Assembly: GCA_937138475.1 (NCBI GenBank)
Contig: CAKZPD010000030.1
Location: 49,735 to 113,734 of the forward strand
Direction: 5' to 3'
DNA length: 64,000 nt
Source: an uncultured Sulfitobacter sp.
Lineage (GTDB): Bacteria; Pseudomonadota; Alphaproteobacteria; Rhodobacterales; Rhodobacteraceae
Shown: positions 27,915 through 37,904 of the stretch, in pieces
How positions within the stretch are numbered: position 1 is the first letter of the stretch
How the letters are laid out: each line of letters begins with the position of its first letter
The notes under the pieces: generated by a model
Seen by the model: only the letters and a program-made list of their open reading frames with translations
The model's database searches: none
What the model was told of the DNA's origin: nothing
Translations under genes and position numbers: made by a program

Positions 27915-30236
27915 GTGCCTTCATTTTCAAACACCCTGGAACAGGCAATCCATGCAGCTTTGGCGCTTGCCAATGAGCGCCGTCATGAATTTGCCACGCT
28001 GGAACATTTGCTTTTGGCGCTGTTGGACGAGCCGGACGCCACCCGCGTCATCAAGGCGTGCAGCGTCGATTTGAATGAATTGCGCGGCACTTTGGTTGAA
28101 TTCGTCGACGAGGATCTGAGCAATTTGATCACCGATGTGGATGGATCCGAGGCGGTGCCTACTGCCGCGTTCCAACGGGTGATCCAGCGGGCGGCGATCC
28201 ATGTGCAATCATCTGGGCGGACCGAGGTGACGGGCGCCAATGTTCTGGTGGCGATCTTTGCCGAACGCGAGAGCAATGCGGCCTATTTCCTGCAGGAACA
28301 AGACATGACGCGCTATGACGCGGTGAACTTCATTGCGCATGGGGTGGCCAAGGATCCCGCCTTTGGCGAGCAGCGACCGGTTGCCGGCGCGCCCGAGCAC
28401 GAAGAAGAGGTGCAAGGCGTGACAGAAGGCGACAAGAAAGAGGGCGCGCTTGCCAAGTATTGCATTGATTTGAATGCCAAATCCCGCGAGGGGGATATAG
28501 ACCCGTTGATCGGCCGCGACAGCGAGGTTGAGCGCTGTATTCAGGTGCTGTGCCGTCGCCGCAAGAACAACCCGCTTTTGGTGGGGGATCCGGGCGTGGG
28601 GAAAACAGCCATCGCCGAAGGGCTGGCGCGCAAGATCGTTGCCAAGGAAACCCCCGAGGTGTTGGCCAATACCACCATTTATGCCCTGGATATGGGCGCG
28701 CTTTTGGCGGGCACCCGGTATCGCGGTGATTTCGAAGAACGTCTCAAGGCGGTCGTGACCGAATTGGAAGGGCACAAGGACGCGGTATTGTTCATTGATG
28801 AGATACACACCGTGATCGGCGCCGGGGCCACGTCAGGCGGGGCGATGGATGCGTCGAACCTGTTGAAGCCGGCGCTTGCCGGTGGCAAGCTGCGCACGAT
28901 GGGATCAACGACCTATAAGGAATTCCGCCAGCATTTTGAAAAAGATCGCGCCTTGGCGCGGCGGTTCCAAAAAATTGATGTGAATGAGCCATCGGTGGAA
29001 GATACGGTAAAAATTCTGCGCGGACTCAAGCCGTATTTTGAAGAACATCATGCGGTCAAATACACATCGGATGCGGTGCGCACCGCGGTTGAGCTGGCGG
29101 CGCGGTATATCAATGACCGTAAATTGCCCGACAGCGCCATCGACGTCATAGACGAGGCCGGGGCCGCACAGCATTTGATCGTGGCGGCCAAACGGCGCAA
29201 GACGATTGGCACGAAAGAAATCGAAAACGTCGTGGCCAAGATTGCTCGGATTCCGCCAAAGAACGTGTCCAAAGACGACGCCGAGGTGCTAAAAGATCTG
29301 GAAGCCGCGCTCAAGCGGGTGGTCTTTGGTCAGGACAAGGCGATCGAAGCGCTGTCTTCAGCGATCAAACTGGCCCGTGCCGGACTGCGCGAACCTGAAA
29401 AACCCATCGGGAACTATCTGTTTGCTGGTCCGACCGGGGTCGGCAAAACCGAGGTGGCCAAACAGCTGGCCGATACCCTTGGGGTCGAATTGCTGCGCTT
29501 TGACATGTCGGAATATATGGAAAAGCACGCGGTGTCCCGGTTGATCGGCGCCCCGCCCGGCTATGTCGGGTTCGATCAGGGGGGTATGCTGACCGATGGG
29601 GTCGACCAGCATCCGCATTGCGTTCTGTTGCTGGATGAAATGGAAAAAGCCCACCCGGATGTCTACAACATCTTGTTGCAGGTGATGGATCACGGCAAGC
29701 TGACCGACCACAACGGGCGCACCGTCGATTTCCGCAATGTGGTGTTGATCATGACCTCGAACGCGGGGGCAGCGGAGCAAGCAAAAGAGGCGATCGGCTT
29801 TGGCCGCGACCGGCGCACCGGCGAGGACACCGCCGCGATTGAGCGCACGTTCACGCCTGAATTCCGCAACCGTCTGGACGCGGTGATCAGCTTTTCGCCC
29901 CTGCCAAAAGAGGTCATCTTGCGCGTGGTCGAGAAATTCGTACTTCAGCTTGAGGCACAGCTTATGGATCGCAATGTCACGATTGAGCTGACCAAACCTG
30001 CGGCAGAATGGCTGGCGGATCGTGGATATGATGAAAAAATGGGCGCGCGACCACTGGGCCGGGTTATCCAGGAACACATCAAAAAGCCACTGGCCGAAGA
30101 GCTGCTGTTTGGCAAGCTGGCCAAAGGCGGGGTGGTCAAAGTCGGTGTCAAATCCGGGGCGCTTGATCTGAAAATCGAAGGGCCGGACAACCCGCGCCTG
30201 TCGGGCAACAAGCCGCCTCTTTTGACTGCGGAGTGA
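27915..30236 (+). CDS. clpA: ATP-dependent Clp protease ATP-binding subunit ClpA
   Basis: ClpA unfolds substrates and feeds them to ClpP. The 773-residue product starts at GTG 27915 after GAAGGAGC. It has the Clp N domain ([39 protein letters not shown]), AAA domain 1 with Walker [16 protein letters not shown] and Walker [27 protein letters not shown], and AAA domain 2 with [15 protein letters not shown] and [23 protein letters not shown]. The lack of a long middle coiled coil and the length distinguish it from ClpB. clpS is not adjacent here; gloB is 173 bases upstream. A terminator follows. Confidence 0.97.
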   Translation: MPSFSNTLEQAIHAALALANERRHEFATLEHLLLALLDEPDATRVIKACSVDLNELRGTLVEFVDEDLSNLITDVDGSEAVPTAAFQRVIQRAAIHVQSSGRTEVTGANVLVAIFAERESNAAYFLQEQDMTRYDAVNFIAHGVAKDPAFGEQRPVAGAPEHEEEVQGVTEGDKKEGALAKYCIDLNAKSREGDIDPLIGRDSEVERCIQVLCRRRKNNPLLVGDPGVGKTAIAEGLARKIVAKETPEVLANTTIYALDMGALLAGTRYRGDFEERLKAVVTELEGHKDAVLFIDEIHTVIGAGATSGGAMDASNLLKPALAGGKLRTMGSTTYKEFRQHFEKDRALARRFQKIDVNEPSVEDTVKILRGLKPYFEEHHAVKYTSDAVRTAVELAARYINDRKLPDSAIDVIDEAGAAQHLIVAAKRRKTIGTKEIENVVAKIARIPPKNVSKDDAEVLKDLEAALKRVVFGQDKAIEALSSAIKLARAGLREPEKPIGNYLFAGPTGVGKTEVAKQLADTLGVELLRFDMSEYMEKHAVSRLIGAPPGYVGFDQGGMLTDGVDQHPHCVLLLDEMEKAHPDVYNILLQVMDHGKLTDHNGRTVDFRNVVLIMTSNAGAAEQAKEAIGFGRDRRTGEDTAAIERTFTPEFRNRLDAVISFSPLPKEVILRVVEKFVLQLEAQLMDRNVTIELTKPAAEWLADRGYDEKMGARPLGRVIQEHIKKPLAEELLFGKLAKGGVVKVGVKSGALDLKIEGPDNPRLSGNKPPLLTAE

Positions 30237-30273
30237 CCGCGCAACGGGCTTGTGGCCGCAGCTGTTGATGATT

Positions 30274-30308
30274 GCCCCCTCGGCCCGTCTGGCCGGGGGG
30301 ATTTTTTT
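30274..30308 (+). terminator. Terminator after clpA
   Basis: CCCCCTCGGCC (30275-30285) pairs with GGCCGGGGGG (30291-30300) across CGTCT with a small mismatch, followed by a run of seven T. It is 38 bases past the clpA stop. Confidence 0.88.
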
Positions 30309-30461
30309 GGTGCCGGCTGCACGCGGGCGGCGCTGAGCGATGGGATCGCAGATGCTTTGCCGGCAAGGCGCGCATCAGGGGGGATCAATTGCGCCGGTCC
30401 TGCCCGGTGGTTGCCCCGGCAAGGCAATCGGCGCGTACCCCCAGCGATACGGTAGTTAGGG

Positions 30462-32147
30462 CTATTTCTCGGTGAATTTCAGCTCAATCCGGCGGTTTTG
30501 CGCGTGGGCGGCCTCGGTGTCTCCGGTGGCGATCGGATGGTATTGACCAAACCCATTGGCGGAAAGACGATCGGGGGGGATGTCCAAAAAGCCAACCATA
30601 AAGCGCACGACAGACAACGCCCGCGCTTGGGACAGTTCCCAATTGTCGCTGAATTCTCCGCGGCCGGACAGCGGCACATTATCGGTATGCCCGTCCACCC
30701 GGATGATCCAATCTATTTCCGGGGGGATATTGCCCGCAACGCTGCGCAGGATGTTGGCGACCTTGGCGATCTCACCTTGGCCTTCAAAGGACAGCTCGGC
30801 GGCGCCGGCGGCAAAGAGCACCTCAGATGAAAAGACAAAGCGATCCCCCTCGATGCGCACACCGTCCTGATTGCCCAGCACCGCGCGCAACCTGCCAAAG
30901 AATTCCGAGCGATATTGTTCAAGATCCTCGGTTTGGGCCTTGAGGGCCTTGGCCTCTTGTTCCAGGCGCTGGCGCTCTGCCGCTTCCAGAACGGCTTTGC
31001 GTCGCTCAGCCGCAGCAACCCGTGCCAGCGCTGTGTTCAGCTCGGTTCCCAACGATTGCAGCTGAACCTTGGCGGCCCGGTCGCGGTCTTTGGCATCATC
31101 CAGCAGCGCCTGCAAATCCCCCAACTGCGCGCGCAGGGCCGCCACCTGCTGATTAAGCAGTTCGGTCTGGCGCTGGGCACGGGCGCTGATTTGTTCCTGG
31201 GCCGCCAGTTCGCGGTTGGCCAGCGCCAACAGGGCGGCGCGTTCTTCGGCTTTGCTGAGCTGTTTGTCGGCTTGGTCCTGCGCCGCCAGCTTTTGTGCCT
31301 GGGCGCGGGCCATTTCCGTATCCAGATCTGCTTTTGCGGCCCGCGCTGCTGCCAAAAGCGTCAGCGTATCTTCGGCCTCGCGGCGCTTTTCCTCAAGGGC
31401 AAGGGTCATCGCCGTCAGTTCCGCATCGGCCTGTTTCAGGCGTTCGCGCAGGGCCTGTGCTGCGGCGGCCTCGGCCAGGCGCGCGGCCTCTTGGGCATCG
31501 AGCGCCCTGACGGTTTCGTCAAGTCGGGCGCTAAGGGCGGTGTTATCCTGCCCGGCCTGGGCGTTTTTTGATTTAAGGTCTTCGACCAAAGCCGTCAGCG
31601 CCTCGCGGCGGGCGGCCGCCAGACGGGCGGCTTCGGCCTGTGCATCCACCTCGGAACGGGCAGTCGCCAGCGCCAGGTTCAAGGCCGCCTGTTCATCCAA
31701 AAGCGTGGCTTCGCGATCCTGCGAGGCGCCCAGATCGGCCAGGGCCGCATCGCGCTGCCCCAGCAATGCGGCGACCTGGCTTTCGAAATCGGTGATCTTG
31801 CCCTGCGCCGCCTCAAGCGCCAGGGCCTGGCGGTCGCGCGTGGCGGTCAGCTGCGCGATCTGCGATTGCGCGTCGCGCAGGGTGGCATCCAGTTCGCCCA
31901 GCTCTTGGCGCAGACCGCTGGCCTTGCGTTGTTCAAGACCCAGCGCTTCGGCCAGGGCGGCAATTTCACCGCCCAAGGCGTTCAGCTCGTTCTCTTGTCC
32001 GGTGATGCGTTCGGTCAGAACGAATTGCACCACCATGAAAATGGTCAGCACAAACATCAGCACCAGCAAAAGCCCGGTCATCGCGTCCACGAACCCCGGC
32101 CAGATCGACGCCTGAAACCTTGCGCCTGTGCGTCGGGACAGGGCCAT
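30462..32147 (-). CDS. MotB/OmpA-like peptidoglycan-binding protein with very long coiled coil
   Basis: The product has 561 residues. An N-terminal membrane span at about 17-44 contains the MotB-like sequence FVDAMTGLLLVLMF; D21 is the candidate proton-binding aspartate. Residues about 50-415 are almost entirely heptad-like sequence rich in A, L, E, Q and R, a predicted long coiled coil. The C-terminal 430-561 part is an OmpA/MotB domain with VDGHTDNVPLSG, NWELSQARALSVVRFM and NRRIELKFTEK. The design suggests an ion-driven stator-type subunit that reaches peptidoglycan through a long rod. It is coupled to the MotA/TolQ-like gene two bases upstream. Flagellar genes are absent. The substrate or process driven is unknown. 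Confidence 0.85.
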   Translation of the reverse strand: MALSRRTGARFQASIWPGFVDAMTGLLLVLMFVLTIFMVVQFVLTERITGQENELNALGGEIAALAEALGLEQRKASGLRQELGELDATLRDAQSQIAQLTATRDRQALALEAAQGKITDFESQVAALLGQRDAALADLGASQDREATLLDEQAALNLALATARSEVDAQAEAARLAAARREALTALVEDLKSKNAQAGQDNTALSARLDETVRALDAQEAARLAEAAAAQALRERLKQADAELTAMTLALEEKRREAEDTLTLLAAARAAKADLDTEMARAQAQKLAAQDQADKQLSKAEERAALLALANRELAAQEQISARAQRQTELLNQQVAALRAQLGDLQALLDDAKDRDRAAKVQLQSLGTELNTALARVAAAERRKAVLEAAERQRLEQEAKALKAQTEDLEQYRSEFFGRLRAVLGNQDGVRIEGDRFVFSSEVLFAAGAAELSFEGQGEIAKVANILRSVAGNIPPEIDWIIRVDGHTDNVPLSGRGEFSDNWELSQARALSVVRFMVGFLDIPPDRLSANGFGQYHPIATGDTEAAHAQNRRIELKFTEK

Positions 32148-32149
32148 CG

Positions 32150-33346
32150 CTAGCGCTCCGAGCCGCCGTGATCTTTGCGCTGGGCGCGCATCAGAAAGCT
32201 GCTTGTGGGGTCCAGCGCCTTGGTCAGCCGGGCCAGATCAGCGCGCAATTCCGCCATGCTTTCCTGCCGACCGGCCGAGATTTCCTCAAGAATGCGCAAC
32301 ATCTGAACGTCAATCGACCGCAGGCGCATTCGGCTTTCGGCATCAATACCTTCGCCTGCGCCCTGGTTTTGCAGCACAGCGATCAGACGTTCCTGGCCGG
32401 CCGCCACGCGTTCCATTGCGGCGCTGGCCGGGTCGGATCCCTCCATCCGGCGGGTCATCTTTTCGATAGAATCGACCAGATTGGACAAACTGGCATCGGT
32501 TCTTGTCTGGCTTTCATAGGTCTGGCTGAACATCCTTTGCAGGCTGTCCATCTGATCGGCCATGTGATCGACAAGCGCGCCCATGGCGTGGTGTTCGCTG
32601 CCGCTGTCCTCGCCCGAGGAAAACCCAACACGGGTGATCGAGCTAAGCCAGTCTTCCAATTCCTGATAAAACCGGTTCTGCCCATGACCGGCGAACAGCT
32701 CAAGCAGGCCAACAATCAGCGATCCGGCCAATCCCAACAGCGACGATGCAAAAGCCACACCCATCCCGCCAAGCTGGGCTTCAAGCCCGCTCATCAGGCG
32801 GTTAAACACCTCGACCCCGCCTTCACCATCCTGCGGTGCAAGGCTGCGGATGGTATCGACAACCGCGGGAACCGTCGTGGCCAAGCCATAGAATGTTCCC
32901 AAAAGACCCAAGAAAATCAGCATGTTGACGATATATCGGGTGATTTCGCGCGCTTCGTCTATGCGGGTGGCAACCGAATCCAGGATCGACCGGCTTGAGC
33001 TGGCATTGACCTGCATCCCGACACCGCGACTGCGCAGCAGGGCGGCCAAAGGTGACAGCATCTGTGGCGGCGCCACGCCGGGATCAAGCGTGCCGGCGGC
33101 AAAGCTTTCGATCCATTTGACCGAACCGATCAGCTGCACAACCTGATAGAAACAGGCCAAGACGCCGATGACAAAAACAAAGATGATGAACCCGTTCAGA
33201 TAGGGGTTCGCCTGAAAAACCGGCAGCACCCGCGGCAGGGCCACAAAGGCGCCAAAGCCGCTGAGGCCAAGCACAATCAGCATCAGGGTGATTTGCCGGA
33301 AGGGTTTCGAAAATACCGGCCGGGTTTTTTGGTCTGTTTGCGACAT
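32150..33346 (-). CDS. MotA/TolQ/ExbB-like membrane protein
   Basis: The product has 398 residues. Hydrophobic segments lie at about 18-38, 50-74, 138-163 and 193-220. The last two, YIVNMLIFLGLLGTFYGLATTVPAVV and GGMGVAFASSLLGLAGSLIVGLLELF, match the conserved pore region of MotA/TolQ/ExbB proteins. A long cytoplasmic C-terminal region (about 225-398) is polar and helical with repeated methionine and glutamine. It is followed after two bases by the MotB/OmpA-like gene, as expected for a 5:2 type proton-driven motor. I recall this pair as common in alphaproteobacteria under generic names; its role is not established to my knowledge. Confidence 0.85.
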   Translation of the reverse strand: MSQTDQKTRPVFSKPFRQITLMLIVLGLSGFGAFVALPRVLPVFQANPYLNGFIIFVFVIGVLACFYQVVQLIGSVKWIESFAAGTLDPGVAPPQMLSPLAALLRSRGVGMQVNASSSRSILDSVATRIDEAREITRYIVNMLIFLGLLGTFYGLATTVPAVVDTIRSLAPQDGEGGVEVFNRLMSGLEAQLGGMGVAFASSLLGLAGSLIVGLLELFAGHGQNRFYQELEDWLSSITRVGFSSGEDSGSEHHAMGALVDHMADQMDSLQRMFSQTYESQTRTDASLSNLVDSIEKMTRRMEGSDPASAAMERVAAGQERLIAVLQNQGAGEGIDAESRMRLRSIDVQMLRILEEISAGRQESMAELRADLARLTKALDPTSSFLMRAQRKDHGGSER

Positions 33347-33419
33347 GCGCCGTTCTCGTGACCTTGTCAGTTCTGCTCGGGGTCAGCTTATACTGAAACT
33401 GCCGGCAAGCGCCAAAGTT

Positions 33420-33950
33420 TTATGCCCGCAAGCTGCGCACACGTTGGGAAAGCCATTCCAGATCCGGGTCATGCAACCCGATCTGCGCCAGATGCGTGGC
33501 CGTGTTGTAAAGATATTCGGTGTTTGGCCCCATGCCGCCGCTGGCGGTTGCGATAATCTGCGCCTGTTCTTCCAGGGGCAGGCCGCCGCAATATTGCACA
33601 TGATCTGGGTTGATCACATAAGCCAGCGCATTGACCCGGCGCCCGTCGACCAGATCCACGTCAAGACGCCGTTCAAGATAGGCCGATGAAATCAATTCCC
33701 GTTCGCGCAGATAGGCCAGGGTTTGGTCCTCGTGCCCGGCGGCGACCGCCAGGGCCACCCCCTCGCAGGCGTGGGCCGCGTCTTGATCCAGCGCCAGAAC
33801 AAGGCCGGGGTGATCTTGGGTGCCGCGATGATGGATCGAGCGCATGCAAAAGGACCGCGAATACCCCGGCAGAACGGCCACCACCTGTTCGCCCACCTGA
33901 AAGCCAGGGTTCCAAAGAAGGCTTCCATATCCAAAGACCCACATCGTCAT
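33420..33950 (-). CDS. chaC: ChaC-type gamma-glutamylcyclotransferase
   Basis: ChaC proteins cleave glutathione to 5-oxoproline and Cys-Gly. The 176-residue product from ATG 33950 has an AAGGA site eight bases upstream. The motif FGYGSLLWNPGF near the start binds the gamma-glutamyl group. The catalytic glutamate is probably in YLRERELI near residue 88-92. The rest (CMRSIHHRGTQDHPGLVLALD, NPDHVQYCGGLPLEEQAQIIATASGGMGPNTEYLYNTATHLAQIGLHD) is typical. It follows the MotA-like gene on the same strand at a distance, and diverges from the DUF2125 gene. Confidence 0.93.
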   Translation of the reverse strand: MTMWVFGYGSLLWNPGFQVGEQVVAVLPGYSRSFCMRSIHHRGTQDHPGLVLALDQDAAHACEGVALAVAAGHEDQTLAYLRERELISSAYLERRLDVDLVDGRRVNALAYVINPDHVQYCGGLPLEEQAQIIATASGGMGPNTEYLYNTATHLAQIGLHDPDLEWLSQRVRSLRA

Positions 33951-34014
33951 CGTGCTTTTCCTTTTGCCTTGCCTCTCGTAAACCCTCATTTACGGGGAAT
34001 GAAAAGGGGCAGTG

Positions 34015-35019
34015 ATGCGGCGTTTGATCTGGCTGGGCATATTTTTGGCGGTGATTTGGACGGCCTGGTGGGCGGGCGGCTCATGGATGATGCAGCGCGG
34101 GGCGCAGCAATGGTTGCAAGATCGCCGCGCCGAGGGATGGCAGGCCGATGTCGCGGGGCTGCGATCGGGCGGGTTTCCAAACCGTTTCGCGTTGACCCTG
34201 CGGGGCCCGGCCTTGGCCGATCCTGAAACCGGGGTGGCCTTCCGGGCAAGCGATCTGAACATCATCGCCCCGGTTTATTGGCCCGGTTATGTTTCGCTTC
34301 GATTGCCGGATGATCCAATCAGCCTGGCGACCCCATTGATGAAAACACAGCTGGATTTGGGCGGTGCAACGGCGGATCTGCGGCTGCGCCCCGGTCCCCG
34401 GCTTGAGCTTGAGGCCATGGCGCTGCGCGGCGGGGCATGGGCGCTGGGCGCTGGGGCAAAGACATTGTTGGCCGCCAATGATCTTGAGATCGCGATGGTT
34501 CAGCACGCAGATGCGGCGCAATCCTATCGGTTTGACCTTGGCGCCGATCAGTTTCGCCTGGGGCCGGCCCTGCGCCAGGCCCTGCGGGTGCCAGGCGATT
34601 GGCCGGTGCAGTTTGACCGCTTTGCCGTGCAGGCGGATGTGCGTTTTGACCAACCCTGGGATCGTTTTGCCATTGAACGCCGCCGTCCGCAGCCGCGGCA
34701 AATTTCCCTTGGGTTGGCGCAAGCGACCTGGGGGGATTTGAACCTGCGCTTGGCGGGAACGCTTACGATTGACGCCGCAGGTATCCCAACCGGCAAACTT
34801 TCGGTGCAGGCGCAAAACTGGCGGGAAATTCTGGATCTGGCCCAAGCGGCGGGTCTGTTGCCGGGGGCGCTGCGGCGCCAGGCTGACGACAGCCTGAGCG
34901 CGCTTGCCGGCCTGAGCGGCAACCCCAACAGCCTGGATATTCAGCTGAACTTTGCAGGCGGTATCGTGGCGGTTGGGTTTATACCAATCGGCTCGGCGCC
35001 GCGCATTGTGATCCGCTAG
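34015..35019 (+). CDS. DUF2125 family exported protein
   Basis: The product has 334 residues from ATG 34015, five bases after AAGGGGC; GTG 34012 is an alternative. An N-terminal membrane span or signal anchor (LIWLGIFLAVIWTAWWAGGS) is followed by a large beta-rich periplasmic-looking part with repeated hydrophobic/polar alternation. WQADVAGLRSGGFPNRFALTL and DLNIIAPVYWPGYVSLRLPDDPISLATP are conserved in DUF2125 proteins. The function is unknown; the fold may resemble AsmA/DUF945-type envelope proteins (inference). Its TAG stop overlaps the opposite-strand stop of the prephenate dehydrogenase gene. Confidence 0.85.
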   Translation: MRRLIWLGIFLAVIWTAWWAGGSWMMQRGAQQWLQDRRAEGWQADVAGLRSGGFPNRFALTLRGPALADPETGVAFRASDLNIIAPVYWPGYVSLRLPDDPISLATPLMKTQLDLGGATADLRLRPGPRLELEAMALRGGAWALGAGAKTLLAANDLEIAMVQHADAAQSYRFDLGADQFRLGPALRQALRVPGDWPVQFDRFAVQADVRFDQPWDRFAIERRRPQPRQISLGLAQATWGDLNLRLAGTLTIDAAGIPTGKLSVQAQNWREILDLAQAAGLLPGALRRQADDSLSALAGLSGNPNSLDIQLNFAGGIVAVGFIPIGSAPRIVIR

Positions 35020-35936
35020 GGTTTCAATTTCGCGCGGCCAAAATCCGGGGCGTCGGTGTCCTGGCCGGCCTCGATGATGCCGCGTCGAATGGCGCGGGTG
35101 CGGGTGAAATAGGCGTGCAGGTGATCGCCATCCCCGGTGCGAATGGCGCGTTGCAGGGCGAATAATTCTTCGGTGAAGCGGCCAAGAATTTCCAGCGTCG
35201 CGTCCTTGTTGGTCAAGAACACATCGCGCCACATGGTCGGGTCACTGGCGGCAATCCGGGTAAAGTCGCGAAACCCGGCGGCGGAATATTTGATCACTTC
35301 GCTGTCGGTGACGCGGCGCAGGTCATCGGCGACACCCACCATCGTATAGGCGATCAAATGCGGCGCGTGGCTGGTGACGGCCAACACAAGATCATGGTGG
35401 TCGGCGTCCATTTCCTCGACGTTGCAGCCGATCCCCTCCCACAGGGTGCGCAACGCGGCGATTGCCGGGGCAGGGGTGCCGTCGGCCGGCACCAAAAGGC
35501 ACCAGCGGTTGTCAAACAGTTCGGCAAAGCCCGAGGTTGGGCCGGAATGTTCGGTGCCGGCCAACGGGTGGGCCGGAATGAACGCAACCGATGCCGGCAG
35601 ATGCGGTCCGACCTGTTCGATCACATCGCGTTTTACCGATCCCACATCCGATACGGTCGCGCCGTCTTTCAGATAGGGGGCAATTTGTGCTGCGACGGCA
35701 CCCATCGCACCGACCGGAACGCAAAGCACCACCAGATCGGCATCCTGCACTGCGTCGTTGATGGTGTCGCACACCTGATCGCACAGGCCGATTTGCCGGG
35801 CGGTGTCCCTTGTTTCGGCGCTGCGGGCATAGCCGGTAACCGTGCCGGCCAGGCCGCCGCGCTTGATCGCCCAAAACATCGAAGACGCAATCAGGCCAAG
35901 CCCGATCAGCGCCACGCGCTTGTAAACCACGGCCAT
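35016..35936 (-). CDS. tyrC: Prephenate/arogenate dehydrogenase family protein
   Basis: The 306-residue product, from ATG 35936 (MAVVYKRVALIGLGLIASSMFW), oxidises and decarboxylates prephenate or arogenate towards tyrosine. The nucleotide-binding loop is GLGLIASS. The conserved SDVGSVKRDVI, FIPAHPLAGTEHSGP and TSHAPHLIAYTMVG stretches are present. No ACT or chorismate mutase domain is attached. Its start follows the hisC stop by one base and its ribosome site (GAAGGGG) lies inside hisC, so the two are translated together. HisC-type aminotransferases can also act on aromatic amino acids, which makes this pair a likely tyrosine/phenylalanine unit. Gene naming (tyrA or tyrC) is by family only. 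Confidence 0.93.
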   Translation of the reverse strand: MAVVYKRVALIGLGLIASSMFWAIKRGGLAGTVTGYARSAETRDTARQIGLCDQVCDTINDAVQDADLVVLCVPVGAMGAVAAQIAPYLKDGATVSDVGSVKRDVIEQVGPHLPASVAFIPAHPLAGTEHSGPTSGFAELFDNRWCLLVPADGTPAPAIAALRTLWEGIGCNVEEMDADHHDLVLAVTSHAPHLIAYTMVGVADDLRRVTDSEVIKYSAAGFRDFTRIAASDPTMWRDVFLTNKDATLEILGRFTEELFALQRAIRTGDGDHLHAYFTRTRAIRRGIIEAGQDTDAPDFGRAKLKP

Positions 35937-35937
35937 A

Positions 35938-37023
35938 TTATGCCCCTTCTTTGAACTGACGAACGGCATGGGCCACCCGGCGGCAGGCGCTTTCATCGCC
36001 AACGGTGATGCGCAGGCAATGCGGCAGGTTATATCCCCCGACACGCCTTACAATCAGCCCCTGCGTGCGCAGGAAATCATCGCAGGCGTTTGCCTCTTGC
36101 GCGCTGGCAAAGCGGGCCAGAATGAAATTGGCCAGACTGACATCAGATGGCACGCCGATTTCGGCCAACGCATTGGCCAGCCAATCGCGCCAACGGGCAT
36201 TTTCTGCGCGGCATTGTTGGGCAAAGGCTTGATCGCGCACAGCGGCCTCGGCCGCGGCAAGCCCGGCGGCCGACACATTGAACGGACCCTTGATCCGCAT
36301 AAGCACATCAATGACATGCTGAGGGCCATATCCCCAACCGACGCGCAAACTGCCAAGGCCATATAATTTCGAAAACGTGCGGGTCATAAAGACGTTCTCA
36401 CGCGCGTCGACCAAGGCGGCTCCGCCATCATAGCCGTCGACGAATTCCGCATAAGCGCCATCAATGACAAGCAGGGTCTGTGCCGGCAGGCCATCGGCAA
36501 GACGGGCAATATCTGCCAACCCGATCATGGTGCCCGTGGGGTTGTTTGGATTGGCCAAAAAGACCAGCGCTGTTTTCTCGGAACAGGCGGCAAGGATTGC
36601 GTCCACATCTGTTACACGCTCGCGTTCCTTGACCGAAACCGGCGTTGCGCCCGCCGCCAGCGCCGAAATCCGATACATGGCAAAGCCATGTTCGGTATGC
36701 ACCACCTCGCGGCCCGGCCCGGCATAGGCCTGGCACAAAAAGGCGATGATTTCGTCTGATCCCGCGCCGCAGATGATCCGGCCCGCGTCCAGCCCGTGGA
36801 CATCGGCAATGGCGGCGCGCAGCGCGCTGTGATCCGAATCGGGATAGCGGTGCAGATCAAAGGCACAGCGCTTGAATGCTTCTTTTGCGGCCTCGCTGGC
36901 GCCCAGCGGATTTTCATTCGAGCTGAGCTTGACCACATTGTCCAACCCCGCGACATGGGACGCGCCACCTTCGTAAAGGGCGATATCCATAATTCCGGGT
37001 TGCGGCGTGATGTTATGTGTCAT
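35938..37023 (-). CDS. hisC: Histidinol-phosphate / aromatic aminotransferase
   Basis: This PLP enzyme of 361 residues transaminates histidinol phosphate, and in many bacteria also aromatic amino acids. The PLP lysine is K219 in [26 protein letters not shown] (158-165) and DGAYAEFVD (188-196) are the pyridine-ring contacts. [13 protein letters not shown] near residue 31 is the usual start of the domain. The product [20 protein letters not shown] is the alphaproteobacterial type. It is followed immediately by a prephenate dehydrogenase gene, pointing to a role in tyrosine synthesis as well as histidine. Confidence 0.95.
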   Translation of the reverse strand: MTHNITPQPGIMDIALYEGGASHVAGLDNVVKLSSNENPLGASEAAKEAFKRCAFDLHRYPDSDHSALRAAIADVHGLDAGRIICGAGSDEIIAFLCQAYAGPGREVVHTEHGFAMYRISALAAGATPVSVKERERVTDVDAILAACSEKTALVFLANPNNPTGTMIGLADIARLADGLPAQTLLVIDGAYAEFVDGYDGGAALVDARENVFMTRTFSKLYGLGSLRVGWGYGPQHVIDVLMRIKGPFNVSAAGLAAAEAAVRDQAFAQQCRAENARWRDWLANALAEIGVPSDVSLANFILARFASAQEANACDDFLRTQGLIVRRVGGYNLPHCLRITVGDESACRRVAHAVRQFKEGA

Positions 37024-37089
37024 GGGCTGCTCCTATGCGCCCTGTCTAGCGGCGCTTGCTGGTGGGTTCCACAGCAATTCAGTTTGGCA

Positions 37090-37126
37090 ACAAAAAAGGG
37101 CCACGCGAATTCCCTCGCGTGGCCCT
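37090..37126 (-). terminator. Terminator after rpsD
   Basis: AAGGGCCACGCGA (37096-37108) and TCGCGTGGCCCTT (37114-37126) form a perfect 13-base stem with a 5-base loop. On the minus strand it is followed by a run of T. It lies 25 bases past the rpsD stop. Confidence 0.93.
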
Positions 37127-37150
37127 TGGCATTCTGATCGGCGGTGAACC

Positions 37151-37771
37151 TTAGTTCTTCGCGTAGAATTCGACCACGAGGTTGGGTTCCATGATGACCG
37201 GATAAGGCACATCGCCCAGCGCAGGTGTGCGCACGAATGTGGCGGTCATTTTGGAATGGTCGGCTTCGATGTAATCTGGAACGTCGCGCTCGGCCAGCTG
37301 TGTGGCTTCGATCACCACTGCGATCTGCTTGGAGCGGTCACGAACGGCGATGACGTCACCTTCTTGAACACGGTAAGAGGGGATGTTCACCTTGCGGCCG
37401 TTTACGGTCACATGGCCGTGGTTCACGAACTGGCGCGCAGCGAAAACGGTGGCAACAAACTTGGCGCGATATACGACGGCGTCCAGGCGGCGCTCAAGCA
37501 GACCAATCAGGTTTTCACCTGTATCGCCTTTTACCCGCTCAGCTTCGCCATAGATGCGGCGGAATTGCTTTTCGGTCAGGTCGCCGTAATAGCCCTTGAG
37601 CTTTTGCTTGGCGCGCAGCTGAATGCCGAAATCCGACAGTTTGCCCTTGCGGCGCTGGCCGTGCTGGCCGGGGCCATATTCGCGGCGGTTAACCGGGGAC
37701 TTGGGGCGGCCCCAGATGTTTTCGCCCATGCGGCGGTCAATTTTATGTTTGGCAGCGGTGCGTTTGGTCAC
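37151..37771 (-). CDS. rpsD: 30S ribosomal protein S4
   Basis: S4 is a primary 16S rRNA-binding protein of the small subunit. The 206-residue product starts at GTG 37771 with AAGGAGAT seven bases upstream; the frame is open much further upstream but homology begins at [37 protein letters not shown]. The S4 domain is [44 protein letters not shown]. Length is normal. It is a single-gene unit with its own strong terminator; the promoter should lie in the 133 bases before tag. Confidence 0.98.
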   Translation of the reverse strand: MTKRTAAKHKIDRRMGENIWGRPKSPVNRREYGPGQHGQRRKGKLSDFGIQLRAKQKLKGYYGDLTEKQFRRIYGEAERVKGDTGENLIGLLERRLDAVVYRAKFVATVFAARQFVNHGHVTVNGRKVNIPSYRVQEGDVIAVRDRSKQIAVVIEATQLAERDVPDYIEADHSKMTATFVRTPALGDVPYPVIMEPNLVVEFYAKN

Positions 37772-37904
37772 GGCTGATCTCCTTCGGTTTAGATGCCCAG
37801 CTGGGCGGAAGGGCGTTGTCCTTTGGGCGAACCCCGACAGGCATTCCCTTGCGGGAGCCACCAACACCAATGAAGCCGCGCTTATACGCCGCTGTGCGGG
37901 GGTG

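Noticed and set aside
30462..33346. Zorya-type defence system (ZorA/ZorB)
   Set aside because: The pair is MotA/MotB-like, but there is no ZorC, ZorD or ZorE gene in either direction and the neighbours are housekeeping genes.
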